Part shown: one piece after another, positions 53,287-61,994 of the stretch
How positions within the stretch are numbered: the stretch's first letter is position 1
Layout: the number at the start of each line of letters is the position of its first letter
Assembly: GCA_012729765.1 (NCBI GenBank)
Contig: JAAYCM010000054.1
Coordinates: forward strand, 1 to 64,000
Source: Chloroflexota bacterium
Lineage (GTDB): Bacteria; Chloroflexota; Anaerolineae; Aggregatilineales; Aggregatilineaceae
Reading direction: 5' to 3'
DNA: 64,000 bases
The notes under the pieces: generated by a model
The model's database searches: none
Seen by the model: only the letters and a program-made list of their open reading frames with translations
Told to the model about the DNA's origin: nothing
Position numbers and translations under genes: made by a program

Positions 53287-55644
53287 TTACAGGAATTGCA
53301 GCACGCCGTAGATATTCTTGTTGATCCACAGCCAGTGCTTCTGATACACGTCCGCTTTGCCGAGATTCGCGCTGGCGTGGTGCAGCCAGGTCAGGATGAT
53401 CATCGTGCGCATCTCCAGCGCGTCTCCGCCATGAGCTTGCAGCGCCGCAAGCAGGGCGGCCTCGTGCTCGGTCCAGCCGTCACCTTCCAGCAGCGCGTGC
53501 AGGACGATATTCAAATCCTGCCCCGATGTCAGCGTGCGCGACGAAATCAGCAGTTGCAGGATGTCCAGGAACGGCGGCTCGGCCTGAGCCGCGCTCTCCC
53601 AGTCCAGGGTGCCCGTCACGGTCGCGCCGTCGGGCGATACCAGGATGTTCCCCGGCCAGAAATCGCCGTGAATCCAGCCGAGCGCCAGTGAGCGGTTTTC
53701 GAGCGCGCTGTGCAGCTCGTCCGACAGCCGGTCCAGGATCGCGCTCCAGCGGTCGGCTTCGCGATGGGTGGCCGTCACGCTGCGGATCAGTTGGAGCGGG
53801 CGATCCACCCGGCGGCTCAGTATCTCGTTATCGACGCGCGTGATAGTGGCGGTGGCCGTGTGCAGGGTCGTGATCGTGCTGGCCGCTGCGCTTTGGATAC
53901 GCTGGCGGGTTGCTTCGTCGGCGAACAGCGTCCGCGCCTCGATTCCCGGCAGGGCTTGTTCCACCACGTAGGCATACCCCGCCGCCTCGCCGCTGTGGAG
54001 TGTCTGCGGCAGCAGATCGCGCCAGCCGTCCAGCCGCGTATCCTGCCGCAGCGCCGCGACCATCTCGCGCTGCCGCGTCAGGCCCGCGATCGCCTTGTCG
54101 GACGCAGCCAGCTTGAGCAGGGCCGCGGGCGGCTGCTCGCGCGGCCCCAGCGCGACGACGATCACGTCGTTCAGCGTGCGCAGCAGCCTGTGCTGCTCCC
54201 ACGTCGTGGTCGGCGTGCCGTTCGGGCTGCTGATCATGGGCAGGACCTGCGGGATCAGGTCGAAAGCCTGCTGGATCGGGCTGCGGCGCTTGGCCCGCCA
54301 CAGCACATAGCGCAGCCGGCCCGCCATCTTTTGCATCGGCTGCAGGTTGATCTGCGACAACCAGACCGGGCGCATCGCGGTAAAGAGCAGCACCACCGCC
54401 AGCGCGGTCTGGCTGCCGAGCCAGGCATAGCCGACGCCCACGATCCCGTAAATGTCGAGCAGGATAAAGCTCAGCCCCAGCACCGCAATACACAGGACGC
54501 CCTGCGTCAGCACGATCGGGAGCGCGCGGCGCTGCACACGGGCGATGCTGATGTAGAGCGCCGTGATCACCGAGGGGAGCGCCGCCAGCGAGAGCAGGCG
54601 CAGCAGCAGCGTTGCTTCGGCGGCATAATCCTTGCCGAGCAGCCGCAGCAGGTAGGGCGTCCCGACGATCATCACCAGCACCAGCGGGATCAGCAGCCGG
54701 AAGGTCTGCACCAGCGTCTGATAGCTGTAGAGATTGAGCTTCTTCTCGTCCAGCGCGGCTTCGGTCGTCAGCGACATGCCCATGTTGCGGCTGACCAGAT
54801 AGAGCGAGTAGCTGATCGTCCACGAGAGGTAGAAGTAGGCGTTGGCGGTGGTGCTGACCCGCTCGACCACGATCAGCGGCAGCAGATCGACCGTTGTGAT
54901 CCAGAGGATCGAGCCGAGATAGTCTCCGCTGACATACTTCGCCAGTTCCTTACGCCCAATTTGCAGTGACCGCCCCGGCGTCGCGCGGACGTGGTTCGGG
55001 ATCAGGCGCGAGAACAGCGCCCCGTTGATGACCAGCACCGCGCCAAAGATCGGGATCATCCACGAGGCCCACATCCCATAATCGTTGAGGACCGAGGCCA
55101 GCCACAGCATCAGCACCAGCTTGGCGACGGCAAACACCGAATTTTCGCCCAATACCCATACCGACTGCCGCAGGCCGACCAGTGCGCTGTCCTGCAGCGC
55201 GAAAAGGCTCCAGATCAGCACGCTGGCGACAAAGCTCAGCGCAAGGATCGGCGTTTCGCGCAGGAAGCCAAGCGCGGGTGCCCAAAAATCGACACCGAAC
55301 AGAAAGATCGTGCTGAGTACCACGCCCAGCGCGAACGTGATGCCATAGGCCGTCAGCACCAGCCGGCGCGTGTCTTTGCCTGCGCCGGGCACGAAGCGGT
55401 TGAGCGTATTGGTCAGGTTGAACTGGCCGATGCTGGCCAGGAACGAGATCATGGACAGGATGGCGGAATTCAGCCCGATCGTTTCGGCGGAATAGAAATG
55501 CGCGGCCAGGATCCAGTACACCATCCCCAGCCCGGATGTGATCGCAGAGTTCAGGATCAGCGCGTAGCCGTTGCGATAGAGCGGGTTACGCAGGTGCTCG
55601 ATGAGGCGGTTGATTGAAAAATTATCCAGATTTTCACGCAGCAT
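53287..55644 (-). CDS. Polysaccharide flippase fused to an APH-type kinase domain
   Basis: 785 residues. Residues 1 to about 425 hold about twelve to fourteen membrane helices of a Wzx/MATE-like lipid-linked-oligosaccharide flippase. A basic linker (RLRYVLWRAKRR) leads to a cytoplasmic kinase-like domain, with HGDFWPGN (His659, Asp661, Asn666) and LDW (Asp681), the aminoglycoside-phosphotransferase catalytic and metal residues. The glycine-rich loop and conserved Lys at its start (near AALLKLAAS) are less clear. The fusion suggests phosphorylation of the exported glycan or control of export. It follows the FemAB-like gene 2 by 50 bases. Confidence 0.85.
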   Translation of the reverse strand: MLRENLDNFSINRLIEHLRNPLYRNGYALILNSAITSGLGMVYWILAAHFYSAETIGLNSAILSMISFLASIGQFNLTNTLNRFVPGAGKDTRRLVLTAYGITFALGVVLSTIFLFGVDFWAPALGFLRETPILALSFVASVLIWSLFALQDSALVGLRQSVWVLGENSVFAVAKLVLMLWLASVLNDYGMWASWMIPIFGAVLVINGALFSRLIPNHVRATPGRSLQIGRKELAKYVSGDYLGSILWITTVDLLPLIVVERVSTTANAYFYLSWTISYSLYLVSRNMGMSLTTEAALDEKKLNLYSYQTLVQTFRLLIPLVLVMIVGTPYLLRLLGKDYAAEATLLLRLLSLAALPSVITALYISIARVQRRALPIVLTQGVLCIAVLGLSFILLDIYGIVGVGYAWLGSQTALAVVLLFTAMRPVWLSQINLQPMQKMAGRLRYVLWRAKRRSPIQQAFDLIPQVLPMISSPNGTPTTTWEQHRLLRTLNDVIVVALGPREQPPAALLKLAASDKAIAGLTRQREMVAALRQDTRLDGWRDLLPQTLHSGEAAGYAYVVEQALPGIEARTLFADEATRQRIQSAAASTITTLHTATATITRVDNEILSRRVDRPLQLIRSVTATHREADRWSAILDRLSDELHSALENRSLALGWIHGDFWPGNILVSPDGATVTGTLDWESAAQAEPPFLDILQLLISSRTLTSGQDLNIVLHALLEGDGWTEHEAALLAALQAHGGDALEMRTMIILTWLHHASANLGKADVYQKHWLWINKNIYGVLQFL

Positions 55645-55694
55645 AAGGACTACGCTCTCCTGTCTCTGCCGGGCCTGCTCAGGCTGCCAGCCGG

Positions 55695-56744
55695 CTAATC
55701 CTTGAAGCCGATCGCCTTCTTCACCGCCGTGCGCGCCAGGCGGTCCACGCGCGTGATCGGCAGCTTCTCCAGGTAATATTCATCATAGGGGTAGACTTCC
55801 GCCCCGAAGCGCCCCTTGAAGTGGTGCAGCCCGGCAGCATTCCCCGACTCGCCCAGGTGGTAATAGCGGCAGCCTGCGTTGCAGGCATCCTGGATCGAGA
55901 GCATCTGGATCAGGTCATTGGCATTCGTGCCGCCGATCAGCGCCCGGTCGATTGCACCGCGCGAGTCGTTGACGTTGTGGTCTTGCAGCACCATGCTGGC
56001 CGCGACCGGCTGCCCATCCAGCCACGCCACCCACACCCGGCAGGAGTCTTTCATCAGGCGCGCGATCGTCTCGAACTTCTCCAGCGGATCGCGGCGCTGC
56101 CCCCGCCAGCGCGCCAGCATTTTTGGCTCGTTCTGCTGCTCGGCCCACTGATCGAACGAGCGCGACAGCAGATCGTAGAACACCGGGACCAGCCGCCCGG
56201 TCGTATCGCACTCGGCCTGAACCAGCCGCTCCGCCTTGCGCACGTTCTTCCGCGTCTTTTTGGAAAAACGCTCGGTCCATACCTTGTCGAAGCCGCCTTC
56301 GAGATCGATGACATGCGCCTGGCGCGGCACCCGTTGGATGCGCGGCGGGATGGCATCTTGCCAGGCGGGACCCAGGCGCGGGTTGGGGCGGATGTTGAGA
56401 TGCAGATAGGGGAGCCGGCTCAGGTCGGCCAGGAGCACGCGGACTTCTTCGCGGCTGGGGGGCGTCTCGCTGATCAGGCCGCCCATGCCCCAGCCATGCG
56501 GCATCGAGCCGGCCAGGGCCAGCGCGGGCGGCAGCTTGCGGCTGCGGACGATGGGCATGACAAAGCGGTGACCGTTCGAAAGCTCATAATAGCGGCTGGC
56601 GTCTTCCAGGTTGCTGGTGAGGCAGGCACAGTCCAGCCAGGCGGGCGATTGGTATGGGACAGCTTCTGGATCGGCTTTGTACAGTTCTTCCCAGATCGGG
56701 CGCGGCGCGGGGCTGGTTACGTGAAGAATCGTGATCGGCGTCAA
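55695..56744 (-). CDS. FemAB/GNAT-like protein 2 of the surface-polysaccharide cluster
   Basis: 349 residues. Paralogue of the 44898-45992 protein: same order of motifs (PAPRPIWEELYKADP, YELSNGHRFVMPIVR, FKGRFGAEVYPYDEYYLEKLPITRVDRLARTAVKKAIGFKD). Predicted aminoacyl- or acyl-transferase acting on a surface glycan or its lipid carrier. First gene of a two-gene unit with the flippase-kinase. Confidence 0.8.
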   Translation of the reverse strand: MTPITILHVTSPAPRPIWEELYKADPEAVPYQSPAWLDCACLTSNLEDASRYYELSNGHRFVMPIVRSRKLPPALALAGSMPHGWGMGGLISETPPSREEVRVLLADLSRLPYLHLNIRPNPRLGPAWQDAIPPRIQRVPRQAHVIDLEGGFDKVWTERFSKKTRKNVRKAERLVQAECDTTGRLVPVFYDLLSRSFDQWAEQQNEPKMLARWRGQRRDPLEKFETIARLMKDSCRVWVAWLDGQPVAASMVLQDHNVNDSRGAIDRALIGGTNANDLIQMLSIQDACNAGCRYYHLGESGNAAGLHHFKGRFGAEVYPYDEYYLEKLPITRVDRLARTAVKKAIGFKD

Positions 56745-57249
56745 TGTGAATCTCCCTTGTGCTAATTACCATGCCAACCGTCTCAGAGAGGCGTGTTCAG
56801 ATCGGAGGTTTCATGATCCAGCACGACGCCACCGGCACCGGAAGCGGGGTGCTCTATTGTCAAGCGCGAGTGCGGTTCCGGTTACCGGCCCGCCGCACGC
56901 ATACACTGGTTCCGCACAACGCCGCGGCGAGCGTGTGCGGTGACTAGAGTTTTCGAAGGTGTCAGGGCCTCAGGCAGTTTGAGAACATGCGCAGGCGTCA
57001 ATTGACGGATCCCCCCGGATCGGCAAATGCCATGAGTTGTCTGGACATCTTAGCATAGTTTGCCACGAATTCGAGTGTATTCCGATAGGGGGAAGGGCTG
57101 GGAAATGGGTTTTTAATACTTGTTTTACTTTTGCTGCTACAGCAGCCTGAATTTTTTTCGTTTTTTTATGACTATCAGGCCGCAAAGCCACACCGATCGG
57201 CAGCGACCTGATGCCGGGATAAGGGTGGAGATTGGGGGGATGGAGCGGG
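56745..57249. other. 505-base stretch without a supported gene
   Basis: No convincing gene or operator is visible. Short open frames here have no ribosome site or recognisable content. It holds the minus-strand promoter region of the FemAB-like gene 2 and, near 57133-57170, a hairpin with T-runs. Confidence 0.4.
57133..57170 (+). terminator. Hairpin with T-runs, plus strand
   Basis: GCTGC-TACA-GCAGC followed by CTGAATTTTTTTCG and a T7 run. It has terminator form on the plus strand, but no plus-strand gene leads into it, so its use is unclear. Confidence 0.35.
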
Positions 57250-58185
57250 CTAGGGCGCTGCCCGCTCGGCCTTGAACTGCTCCCAGGGCAGGACGGCCAG
57301 CATCTCCGCGATCTCTTTCGTGCCGTGATAGCCGCACGCGAAGCAGTGCACGCCGTGTGAGCGGTAGCTCCACCCGGCTGAGGGATGCCGGTCGTCGTGG
57401 AACGGGCAGCGGAAATTCTTGCTGAACCCCTTGCGATCCGGGCCGGAAAAGTCCCAGGTCATCTGGGCCGCCGCCTCGACCACCTCGACGCTCCATTGCT
57501 CGTACAGCTCGCGGTGGTTCGAGAACAGATTCGGCAGGGGAAGCTGGCGCACCCGCTCGCGGAACGGCTCAAACACCACTTCGTAGGTGCGCAGCTCGTT
57601 CAGCGCCGTTTGCAGGTTGGCCGCGCCCATCTCGACCAGCAGCCGCCCGATGTCGCCCTTGCTGCGCGGCGGGAAGGGGAGCCGGTGCATCAGCACGCGG
57701 ATGCCGGTGTTGGCCAGGGACCGCGCCACGTTGAGCACGAACTGCCGTCCGGTCGGGTCGCGGTCGGGGGCCATGTGGAGCGTCTGCACGTCGAGCGCTT
57801 CCAGGCGCGGCACAAACCACGCCGGAATCTTGCGCGCCTCGCCGTCGAACAGGCTGGTCGCGTTCGGAATGCCGCCTTCCCACAGCGCCCACACGTCCGC
57901 CTCGCCGGATGCCAACCACAGCACGCCGCCCGCGCCCGTCACCGAGTCGTGCAGCCATCCGTCGCAGTCGTAGAAGCGGACCGCGTCGGGCTTGTTCGGC
58001 AGCCAGAGGTATTTGGGCGTGGCGCGGCTGTCGAACGCCTTCCAGCGCATCGCCTCGATCGCGGGGTGAACCGGATACTGCCAGCCTTCGCCGCGCGGCG
58101 TGAGTCCGAAATGCGCGATCGTACCCTCCGACAGACCGCGTGCGGCCAGCCGTTCGATCCAGAATGGGGTGATAGCAGTTGACAT
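57250..58185 (-). CDS. Primase-like protein: Toprim-like region followed by C-terminal CHC2 zinc finger
   Basis: 311 residues. SGEADVWAL (Glu95) and HMAPDRDPTGRQF (Asp141, Asp143) are Toprim-type metal motifs as in DnaG/phage primases; KGDIGRLL follows at 176. The zinc finger CPFHDDRHPSAGW-x8-HCFACGYHG (Cys260, His263, Cys281, Cys284) is at the C-terminus. In normal primases it is at the N-terminus, so the order is permuted. No helicase domain. Probable nucleic-acid-synthesis or sensing protein of a mobile or defence element; its activity is unproven. Confidence 0.75.
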   Translation of the reverse strand: MSTAITPFWIERLAARGLSEGTIAHFGLTPRGEGWQYPVHPAIEAMRWKAFDSRATPKYLWLPNKPDAVRFYDCDGWLHDSVTGAGGVLWLASGEADVWALWEGGIPNATSLFDGEARKIPAWFVPRLEALDVQTLHMAPDRDPTGRQFVLNVARSLANTGIRVLMHRLPFPPRSKGDIGRLLVEMGAANLQTALNELRTYEVVFEPFRERVRQLPLPNLFSNHRELYEQWSVEVVEAAAQMTWDFSGPDRKGFSKNFRCPFHDDRHPSAGWSYRSHGVHCFACGYHGTKEIAEMLAVLPWEQFKAERAAP

Positions 58186-58369
58186 GGGCGTTCGCGGCGC
58201 TCCTTTTCCGCAACTGAATCACCACTATTCTAGCACATACGTTCTAGTTTTGCCAGTCCATCTGCTTTATGTGCCGATATTTGGATTTGAGAAGATGACA
58301 CCGTTTGGCCCAAGTGAAGAACCAGCGTATACTAACCGCAACTTAACGGCTCCTCTTCTTGGATATCCA

Positions 58370-59662
58370 ATGGCGCGTATTTTCATTTCCTATAGCCGGG
58401 TTGACAAGCCTTTTGCGGAACGTTTCTCGGCACGGTTGCGCAAAATGTTTCCTGATGTGGATGTGTGGTTGGATTCTAATCTGCTTGGGGGCGACATCTG
58501 GTGGATCGAAATTCTCAACCAGACCGCGGCGTGCGATGTGTTCATCTACTTGCTCTCAAATGAATCCGTCCAGTCACCTTACTGCTACGCTGAATTTACC
58601 GAAGCGCGGCGGTTACAGAAGTGTGTGATCACCGTTCAAGTGCGTGACCGAACGGAACTGACAAAGGAACTGAGTGATATCCATTGGGTCGATATGAAAG
58701 CCGGAGTGGACGACCCCGACGCACTGACAGATCTAGCGGCTGCAGTACGCATTCAACTGTCCAAGGCAGTTCCTAAACCTCCACTATGGGAGCCTGCAAC
58801 TCCGAAACCTGTCGTAGGGAAGGAAAAAATACGGCCTGCCGATGCACCCGACATCGACACGCCTCCTCTTTACGACCCTGCGCCAGCCCCTCTACCCCCA
58901 CCGTTTGAATGGATTGAAATACCGTCAGGTTGGGTTGAAGTGACAAGTGGCAGAGCTTTGGCTCTACCCACATTTATGCTTGCAAAGTATCCGATAACTA
59001 ATGCACAGTATGCTAAATTTGTTGAGGCGGGCAGTTACAGCGAGAAAGCATGGTGGACTGCGGCGGGATGGAACGCATGCCAGCAGGGATGGGCCTGGAG
59101 TGTCAGCAAAAGTCAGTGGGAGCCGACCGGTAAACCTTGGACCGAGCCACGCTTCTGGAAAGGCAGCCAGTGGAATAGGGCCAATCAGCCAGTTGTAGGA
59201 GTGTCGTGGTACGAAGCAGTAGCGTTTTGTCAATGGCTTAGCGAAGCTAGTGATGAATTTGTAATGCTGCCGACCGAGCAACAGTGGCAGCGTGCGGCAC
59301 AGGGTGATGACGGACGGAACTATCCTTGGGGAAATAGATGGGACGGGCACCGCTGCAATAACTCGGTGAGGCCATTTAAGAACTGGAAAACAACCCCTGT
59401 GCGAGAATACCAAGAGAGAGGTGGTAACAGCGCATTCGAAGTGGTAGATATGGCAGGCAATGCATGGGAATGGTGTTTAACGGATGATTTAGGCAGAGCG
59501 GCACTTGAGGGCAAGCGCGAACGCTTATTGTGCGGTGGCTCATGGAAGGATCCTGATCGCACTCTCTTCCAGGTAACTGGACGCAGCGTTAAGTATCCAT
59601 ACTACCGGCTCAACTACTGCGGCTTCCGCTGCGCCCGCTCGGTAGGTGAGTCAGAAACTTGA
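58370..59662 (+). CDS. TIR domain fused to FGE-sulfatase (CLec-fold) domain
   Basis: 430 residues from ATG 58370 (start at 58295 also in frame). TIR at 1-130: ARIFISYSRVDKPFAERFSARL, DVWLDSNLLGGDIWW, and S-P-Y-C-Y-A-E with catalytic-type Glu75. A Pro-rich linker covers about 134-190. The formylglycine-generating-enzyme-like domain (190-425) has LPTEQQWQRAAQGDD, DMAGNAWEWC, LCGGSWKD and CGFRCARS. The redox Cys pair of true FGE is not evident. TIR domains can cleave NAD+ or signal. Codon use and GC are visibly lower than in neighbours, suggesting transfer. Confidence 0.85.
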   Translation: MARIFISYSRVDKPFAERFSARLRKMFPDVDVWLDSNLLGGDIWWIEILNQTAACDVFIYLLSNESVQSPYCYAEFTEARRLQKCVITVQVRDRTELTKELSDIHWVDMKAGVDDPDALTDLAAAVRIQLSKAVPKPPLWEPATPKPVVGKEKIRPADAPDIDTPPLYDPAPAPLPPPFEWIEIPSGWVEVTSGRALALPTFMLAKYPITNAQYAKFVEAGSYSEKAWWTAAGWNACQQGWAWSVSKSQWEPTGKPWTEPRFWKGSQWNRANQPVVGVSWYEAVAFCQWLSEASDEFVMLPTEQQWQRAAQGDDGRNYPWGNRWDGHRCNNSVRPFKNWKTTPVREYQERGGNSAFEVVDMAGNAWEWCLTDDLGRAALEGKRERLLCGGSWKDPDRTLFQVTGRSVKYPYYRLNYCGFRCARSVGESET

Positions 59663-60017
59663 GATTTTAACTTCTGAATTTATCCGAAAAATTATGTTTA
59701 CTGTGGCTAGCCAAGTCGCTTATCCCGCTCCTTGTCCCCTGCCGCCTTTGAGCCTCGCCGGTCCGCTTGTCTGGCTCCAAAATTTATGGTTTCTTGACTC
59801 AAATCTATTTTGCATTTACAGTGTTGCCGACCGCTCGACTTATCAGTTGGAAGGCAGCATGAGTTTATTCCCCAACGAACGACCCCACGTATCCCTATCA
59901 TGATCACCAGGCCAAAGCCTCTATAGTTTATAAGCTGTAGTGAAGCAGCGGGATGAGATGTATTGGAGCCATGTGGCTTAGCGTGTATGCGATGACGACT
60001 ACATCAGGAGCTATGGA
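59663..60017. other. 355-base stretch, no gene; possible promoter
   Basis: No supported gene. TTGACT (59794-59799), 17 bases, TACAGT (59817-59822) forms a fair promoter on the plus strand. TATAGT at 59922 is closer to the following small gene but lacks a -35 partner. Base composition stays low in GC, like the TIR gene. Confidence 0.35.
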
Positions 60018-60182
60018 ATGCAGATGGAAAAACAGAAGCGGAATTTGCCGGTCACGCTGGCGGGCGGTGTTGGCGGTTGGATGGCGGGAATGGGCGTGAT
60101 CGCCGGTTCGACTCAGGCGTTGATGATCGCCCTGGTGCTGCTGATCGCGGCGGCGGCGATCTACTATACGGCGACCCGCTAA
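60018..60182 (+). CDS. Small membrane protein (54 residues), function unknown
   Basis: ATG 60018 lies nine bases after CAGGAG. A basic start (EKQKRN) and then two hydrophobic stretches, GGVGGWMAGMGVIAG and ALMIALVLLIAAAAIYY, separated by a short polar turn. It could be one long or two short membrane helices. No family recognised. A terminator follows, so it is its own transcription unit. Confidence 0.55.
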   Translation: MQMEKQKRNLPVTLAGGVGGWMAGMGVIAGSTQALMIALVLLIAAAAIYYTATR

Positions 60183-60250
60183 GCGGGCGGTCACGTACAG
60201 GCATTATCCTGGGCCGGTGTACGGCCCGACATTCAGTGTTATTCTACGAC

Positions 60251-60300
60251 ACATTGGCGGTAGGGGGCTGTCACTGGCTCACACCGCCAATGTTTCTATT
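60251..60300 (+). terminator. Terminator after the small membrane protein gene
   Basis: ACATTGGCGGT (60251-60261) pairs exactly with ACCGCCAATGT (60283-60293) around a 21-base loop, followed by TTCTATTTCT. Confidence 0.7.
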
Positions 60301-60368
60301 TCTGGCCCGTGCCGCCCGGTTTGCGGTATGATGGCTCCTCTCGACGTCCGAACGATGACGGAGATGAT

Positions 60369-61439
60369 ATGTTGTTGAACGCTCGTACACTCGTCCTGCT
60401 CATGATCCTGCTCGCGGCGGCGGTCGGCCCTGTGCCGGTGCTTGCCGCTCCGGAGTCCCCGGTCGAGTTCCCGGCGGTCGCCCAGGGACATCCGGGCTGC
60501 GCGGGCATCACCGCTGCGACGCCGCAGACGCCAGAATGCGATGCGGTCATGGCGGCCCAGCCCTATCCCGACGTGATACCCGTCCCCTACGATCTGGGTG
60601 TGATCGCGGGGAAGGACTTCATCTACTTCGACGCCGACGAGGTCCCGCTCTATAATGCGCCTGACGGCGAAGTGATCGAAATCTTCCCGGCGGGCCGCAG
60701 CAGCTATGTTAACGTGCTCCAGACTTCCGGTGACTGGGCCGAGATCCGCCCTGGGCGGTGGGCGTCGCTCGATAATGCGAACTTCGCCGAGCCTTCGACC
60801 TTCACCGGCGTGATCATCAACCGGATGGATATGCCCTTCGCCTGGGCGATCTACGATCACTGCACGTCGCTCACGCCGGGTGGCCGCCGCAACTGCCGCG
60901 AGTCCGGCGGGTTCGACCGCTATGACCTGATGAATATCTACGCTACCGTGCGCGTCGGCGAGTGGGACTGGCATCTCGTCGGGCCGGATCAGTGGACCGT
61001 GCAGACCAATCTTAGCATCGTGCAGCCGGCGCCCCCGGTCGTTTACAACTGGCGCTGGATCGGCGTGAGCACCTACGAGCAGAACCTCGTCGCCTACGAG
61101 GGCGCGCGTCCCGTCATGGCGACGCTGGTCTCGACCGGCGACATGGACGAGGAGAAGTGGCGCACCGATCCCGGCGTGTGGAAGGTCGAATTGTTCTGGG
61201 AAGTCGGGCCGATGGAAGGTGCTGCCGGCAGCGAGGACTTCTACGCGCTCGATCAGGTGCCCTACCATATGTACTTCAACTGGCGCGAGGCGCTGCACGG
61301 CGTCTACTGGCATGATAACTTTGTCTACTACTGGTCACACGGCTGCGTGAATCTCACCGTCAGCGACGCGAAATGGCTGTGGGACAACTGGGTGATCAAG
61401 GACACCCGCGTCTACGTCTACGACGAAAAGCAACCTTAA
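60369..61439 (+). CDS. Secreted L,D-transpeptidase (YkuD)
   Basis: 356 residues from ATG 60369 (GGAG upstream). Signal peptide 1-26. An SH3-like cell-wall-binding stretch (about 85-145, LYNAPDGEVIEIFPAGRSSYVNV) precedes the YkuD domain, with His310 and YYWSHGCVNLT (His324, Cys326). It cross-links peptidoglycan or attaches proteins to peptide stems. Typical LDT has H-x14-17-[ST]-H-G-C-x-N; here it is intact, so probably active. Confidence 0.92.
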   Translation: MLLNARTLVLLMILLAAAVGPVPVLAAPESPVEFPAVAQGHPGCAGITAATPQTPECDAVMAAQPYPDVIPVPYDLGVIAGKDFIYFDADEVPLYNAPDGEVIEIFPAGRSSYVNVLQTSGDWAEIRPGRWASLDNANFAEPSTFTGVIINRMDMPFAWAIYDHCTSLTPGGRRNCRESGGFDRYDLMNIYATVRVGEWDWHLVGPDQWTVQTNLSIVQPAPPVVYNWRWIGVSTYEQNLVAYEGARPVMATLVSTGDMDEEKWRTDPGVWKVELFWEVGPMEGAAGSEDFYALDQVPYHMYFNWREALHGVYWHDNFVYYWSHGCVNLTVSDAKWLWDNWVIKDTRVYVYDEKQP

Positions 61440-61539
61440 CAGCGGAGACACGCAGACGCAACGATAATCTGCATCCAGCACGGCTCAACCCGCCGGGGTA
61501 ACATCGCACACGCAATCCAGACACCAGCGAGGGATACCG

Positions 61540-61926
61540 ATGGAGAGCAAAAAGACCGGATTCGCGTCAATCGACGAGTACATCGCCTCGTTCCCGGAAG
61601 ATATCCAGGCCATCTTGCAAGAGTTGCGCGTCACGATCAAGGCTGCCGCCCCCGACGCGCAGGAAAAAATCAGCTACCAGATGCCGACCTTCGCGCTAAA
61701 GGGCAACCTTGTTCATTTCGCGGCCCACAAAGACCATATTGGGTTCTATCCCACCCCCAGCGGCATTCAGGCTTTTCAGCCAGAGCTGGCGGCGTATAAA
61801 TCTTCGAAAGGGGCGGTACAGTTCCCGCTGGGAGCGCCGCTGCCGCTGGAGTTGATCCACCGCATCGTCGCGTTTCGGGTCGATGAGAACCTCAAGAAGT
61901 CTGCGAACAAATCCCGCAAGGCGTGA
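61540..61926 (+). CDS. DUF1801 (YdhG-like) family protein
   Basis: 128 residues: FASIDEYIASFPEDIQAILQELRVTIKAAAPDAQEKISYQMPTF, HIGFYPTPSGIQAF, SKGAVQFPLGAPLPLELIHRIV. This is the DUF1801 pattern; the family has no settled function. RBS GAGGGATACCG. A clear terminator follows. Confidence 0.9.
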   Translation: MESKKTGFASIDEYIASFPEDIQAILQELRVTIKAAAPDAQEKISYQMPTFALKGNLVHFAAHKDHIGFYPTPSGIQAFQPELAAYKSSKGAVQFPLGAPLPLELIHRIVAFRVDENLKKSANKSRKA

Positions 61927-61957
61927 AGCGGCGCGCAGCCTGCTTCGCGTAGTCCCC

Positions 61958-61994
61958 AGGGTGCTGGCGCGAACAACGTTCAGCGCCCTTTTTT
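61958..61994 (+). terminator. Terminator of the DUF1801 gene
   Basis: AGGGTGCTG (61958-61966) pairs with CAGCGCCCT (61981-61989) with one G-T pair, followed by T6. Confidence 0.75.

Noticed and set aside
53710..54969. About 420-codon plus-strand frame
   Set aside because: Antisense to the flippase-kinase gene; composition is Arg/Gln/His-rich.
44898..56744. Exosortase/PEP-CTERM cluster
   Set aside because: FemAB-like and deacetylase genes fit, but no exosortase, PEP-CTERM tail or Wzc-type kinase was found.
58370..59662. Active formylglycine-generating enzyme
   Set aside because: The Cys pair of true FGE is not evident and no sulfatase gene is near; the domain is probably a binding fold.
59646..59903. 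85-codon frame overlapping the TIR-FGE stop
   Set aside because: No ribosome site and no pattern; the DNA looks intergenic.
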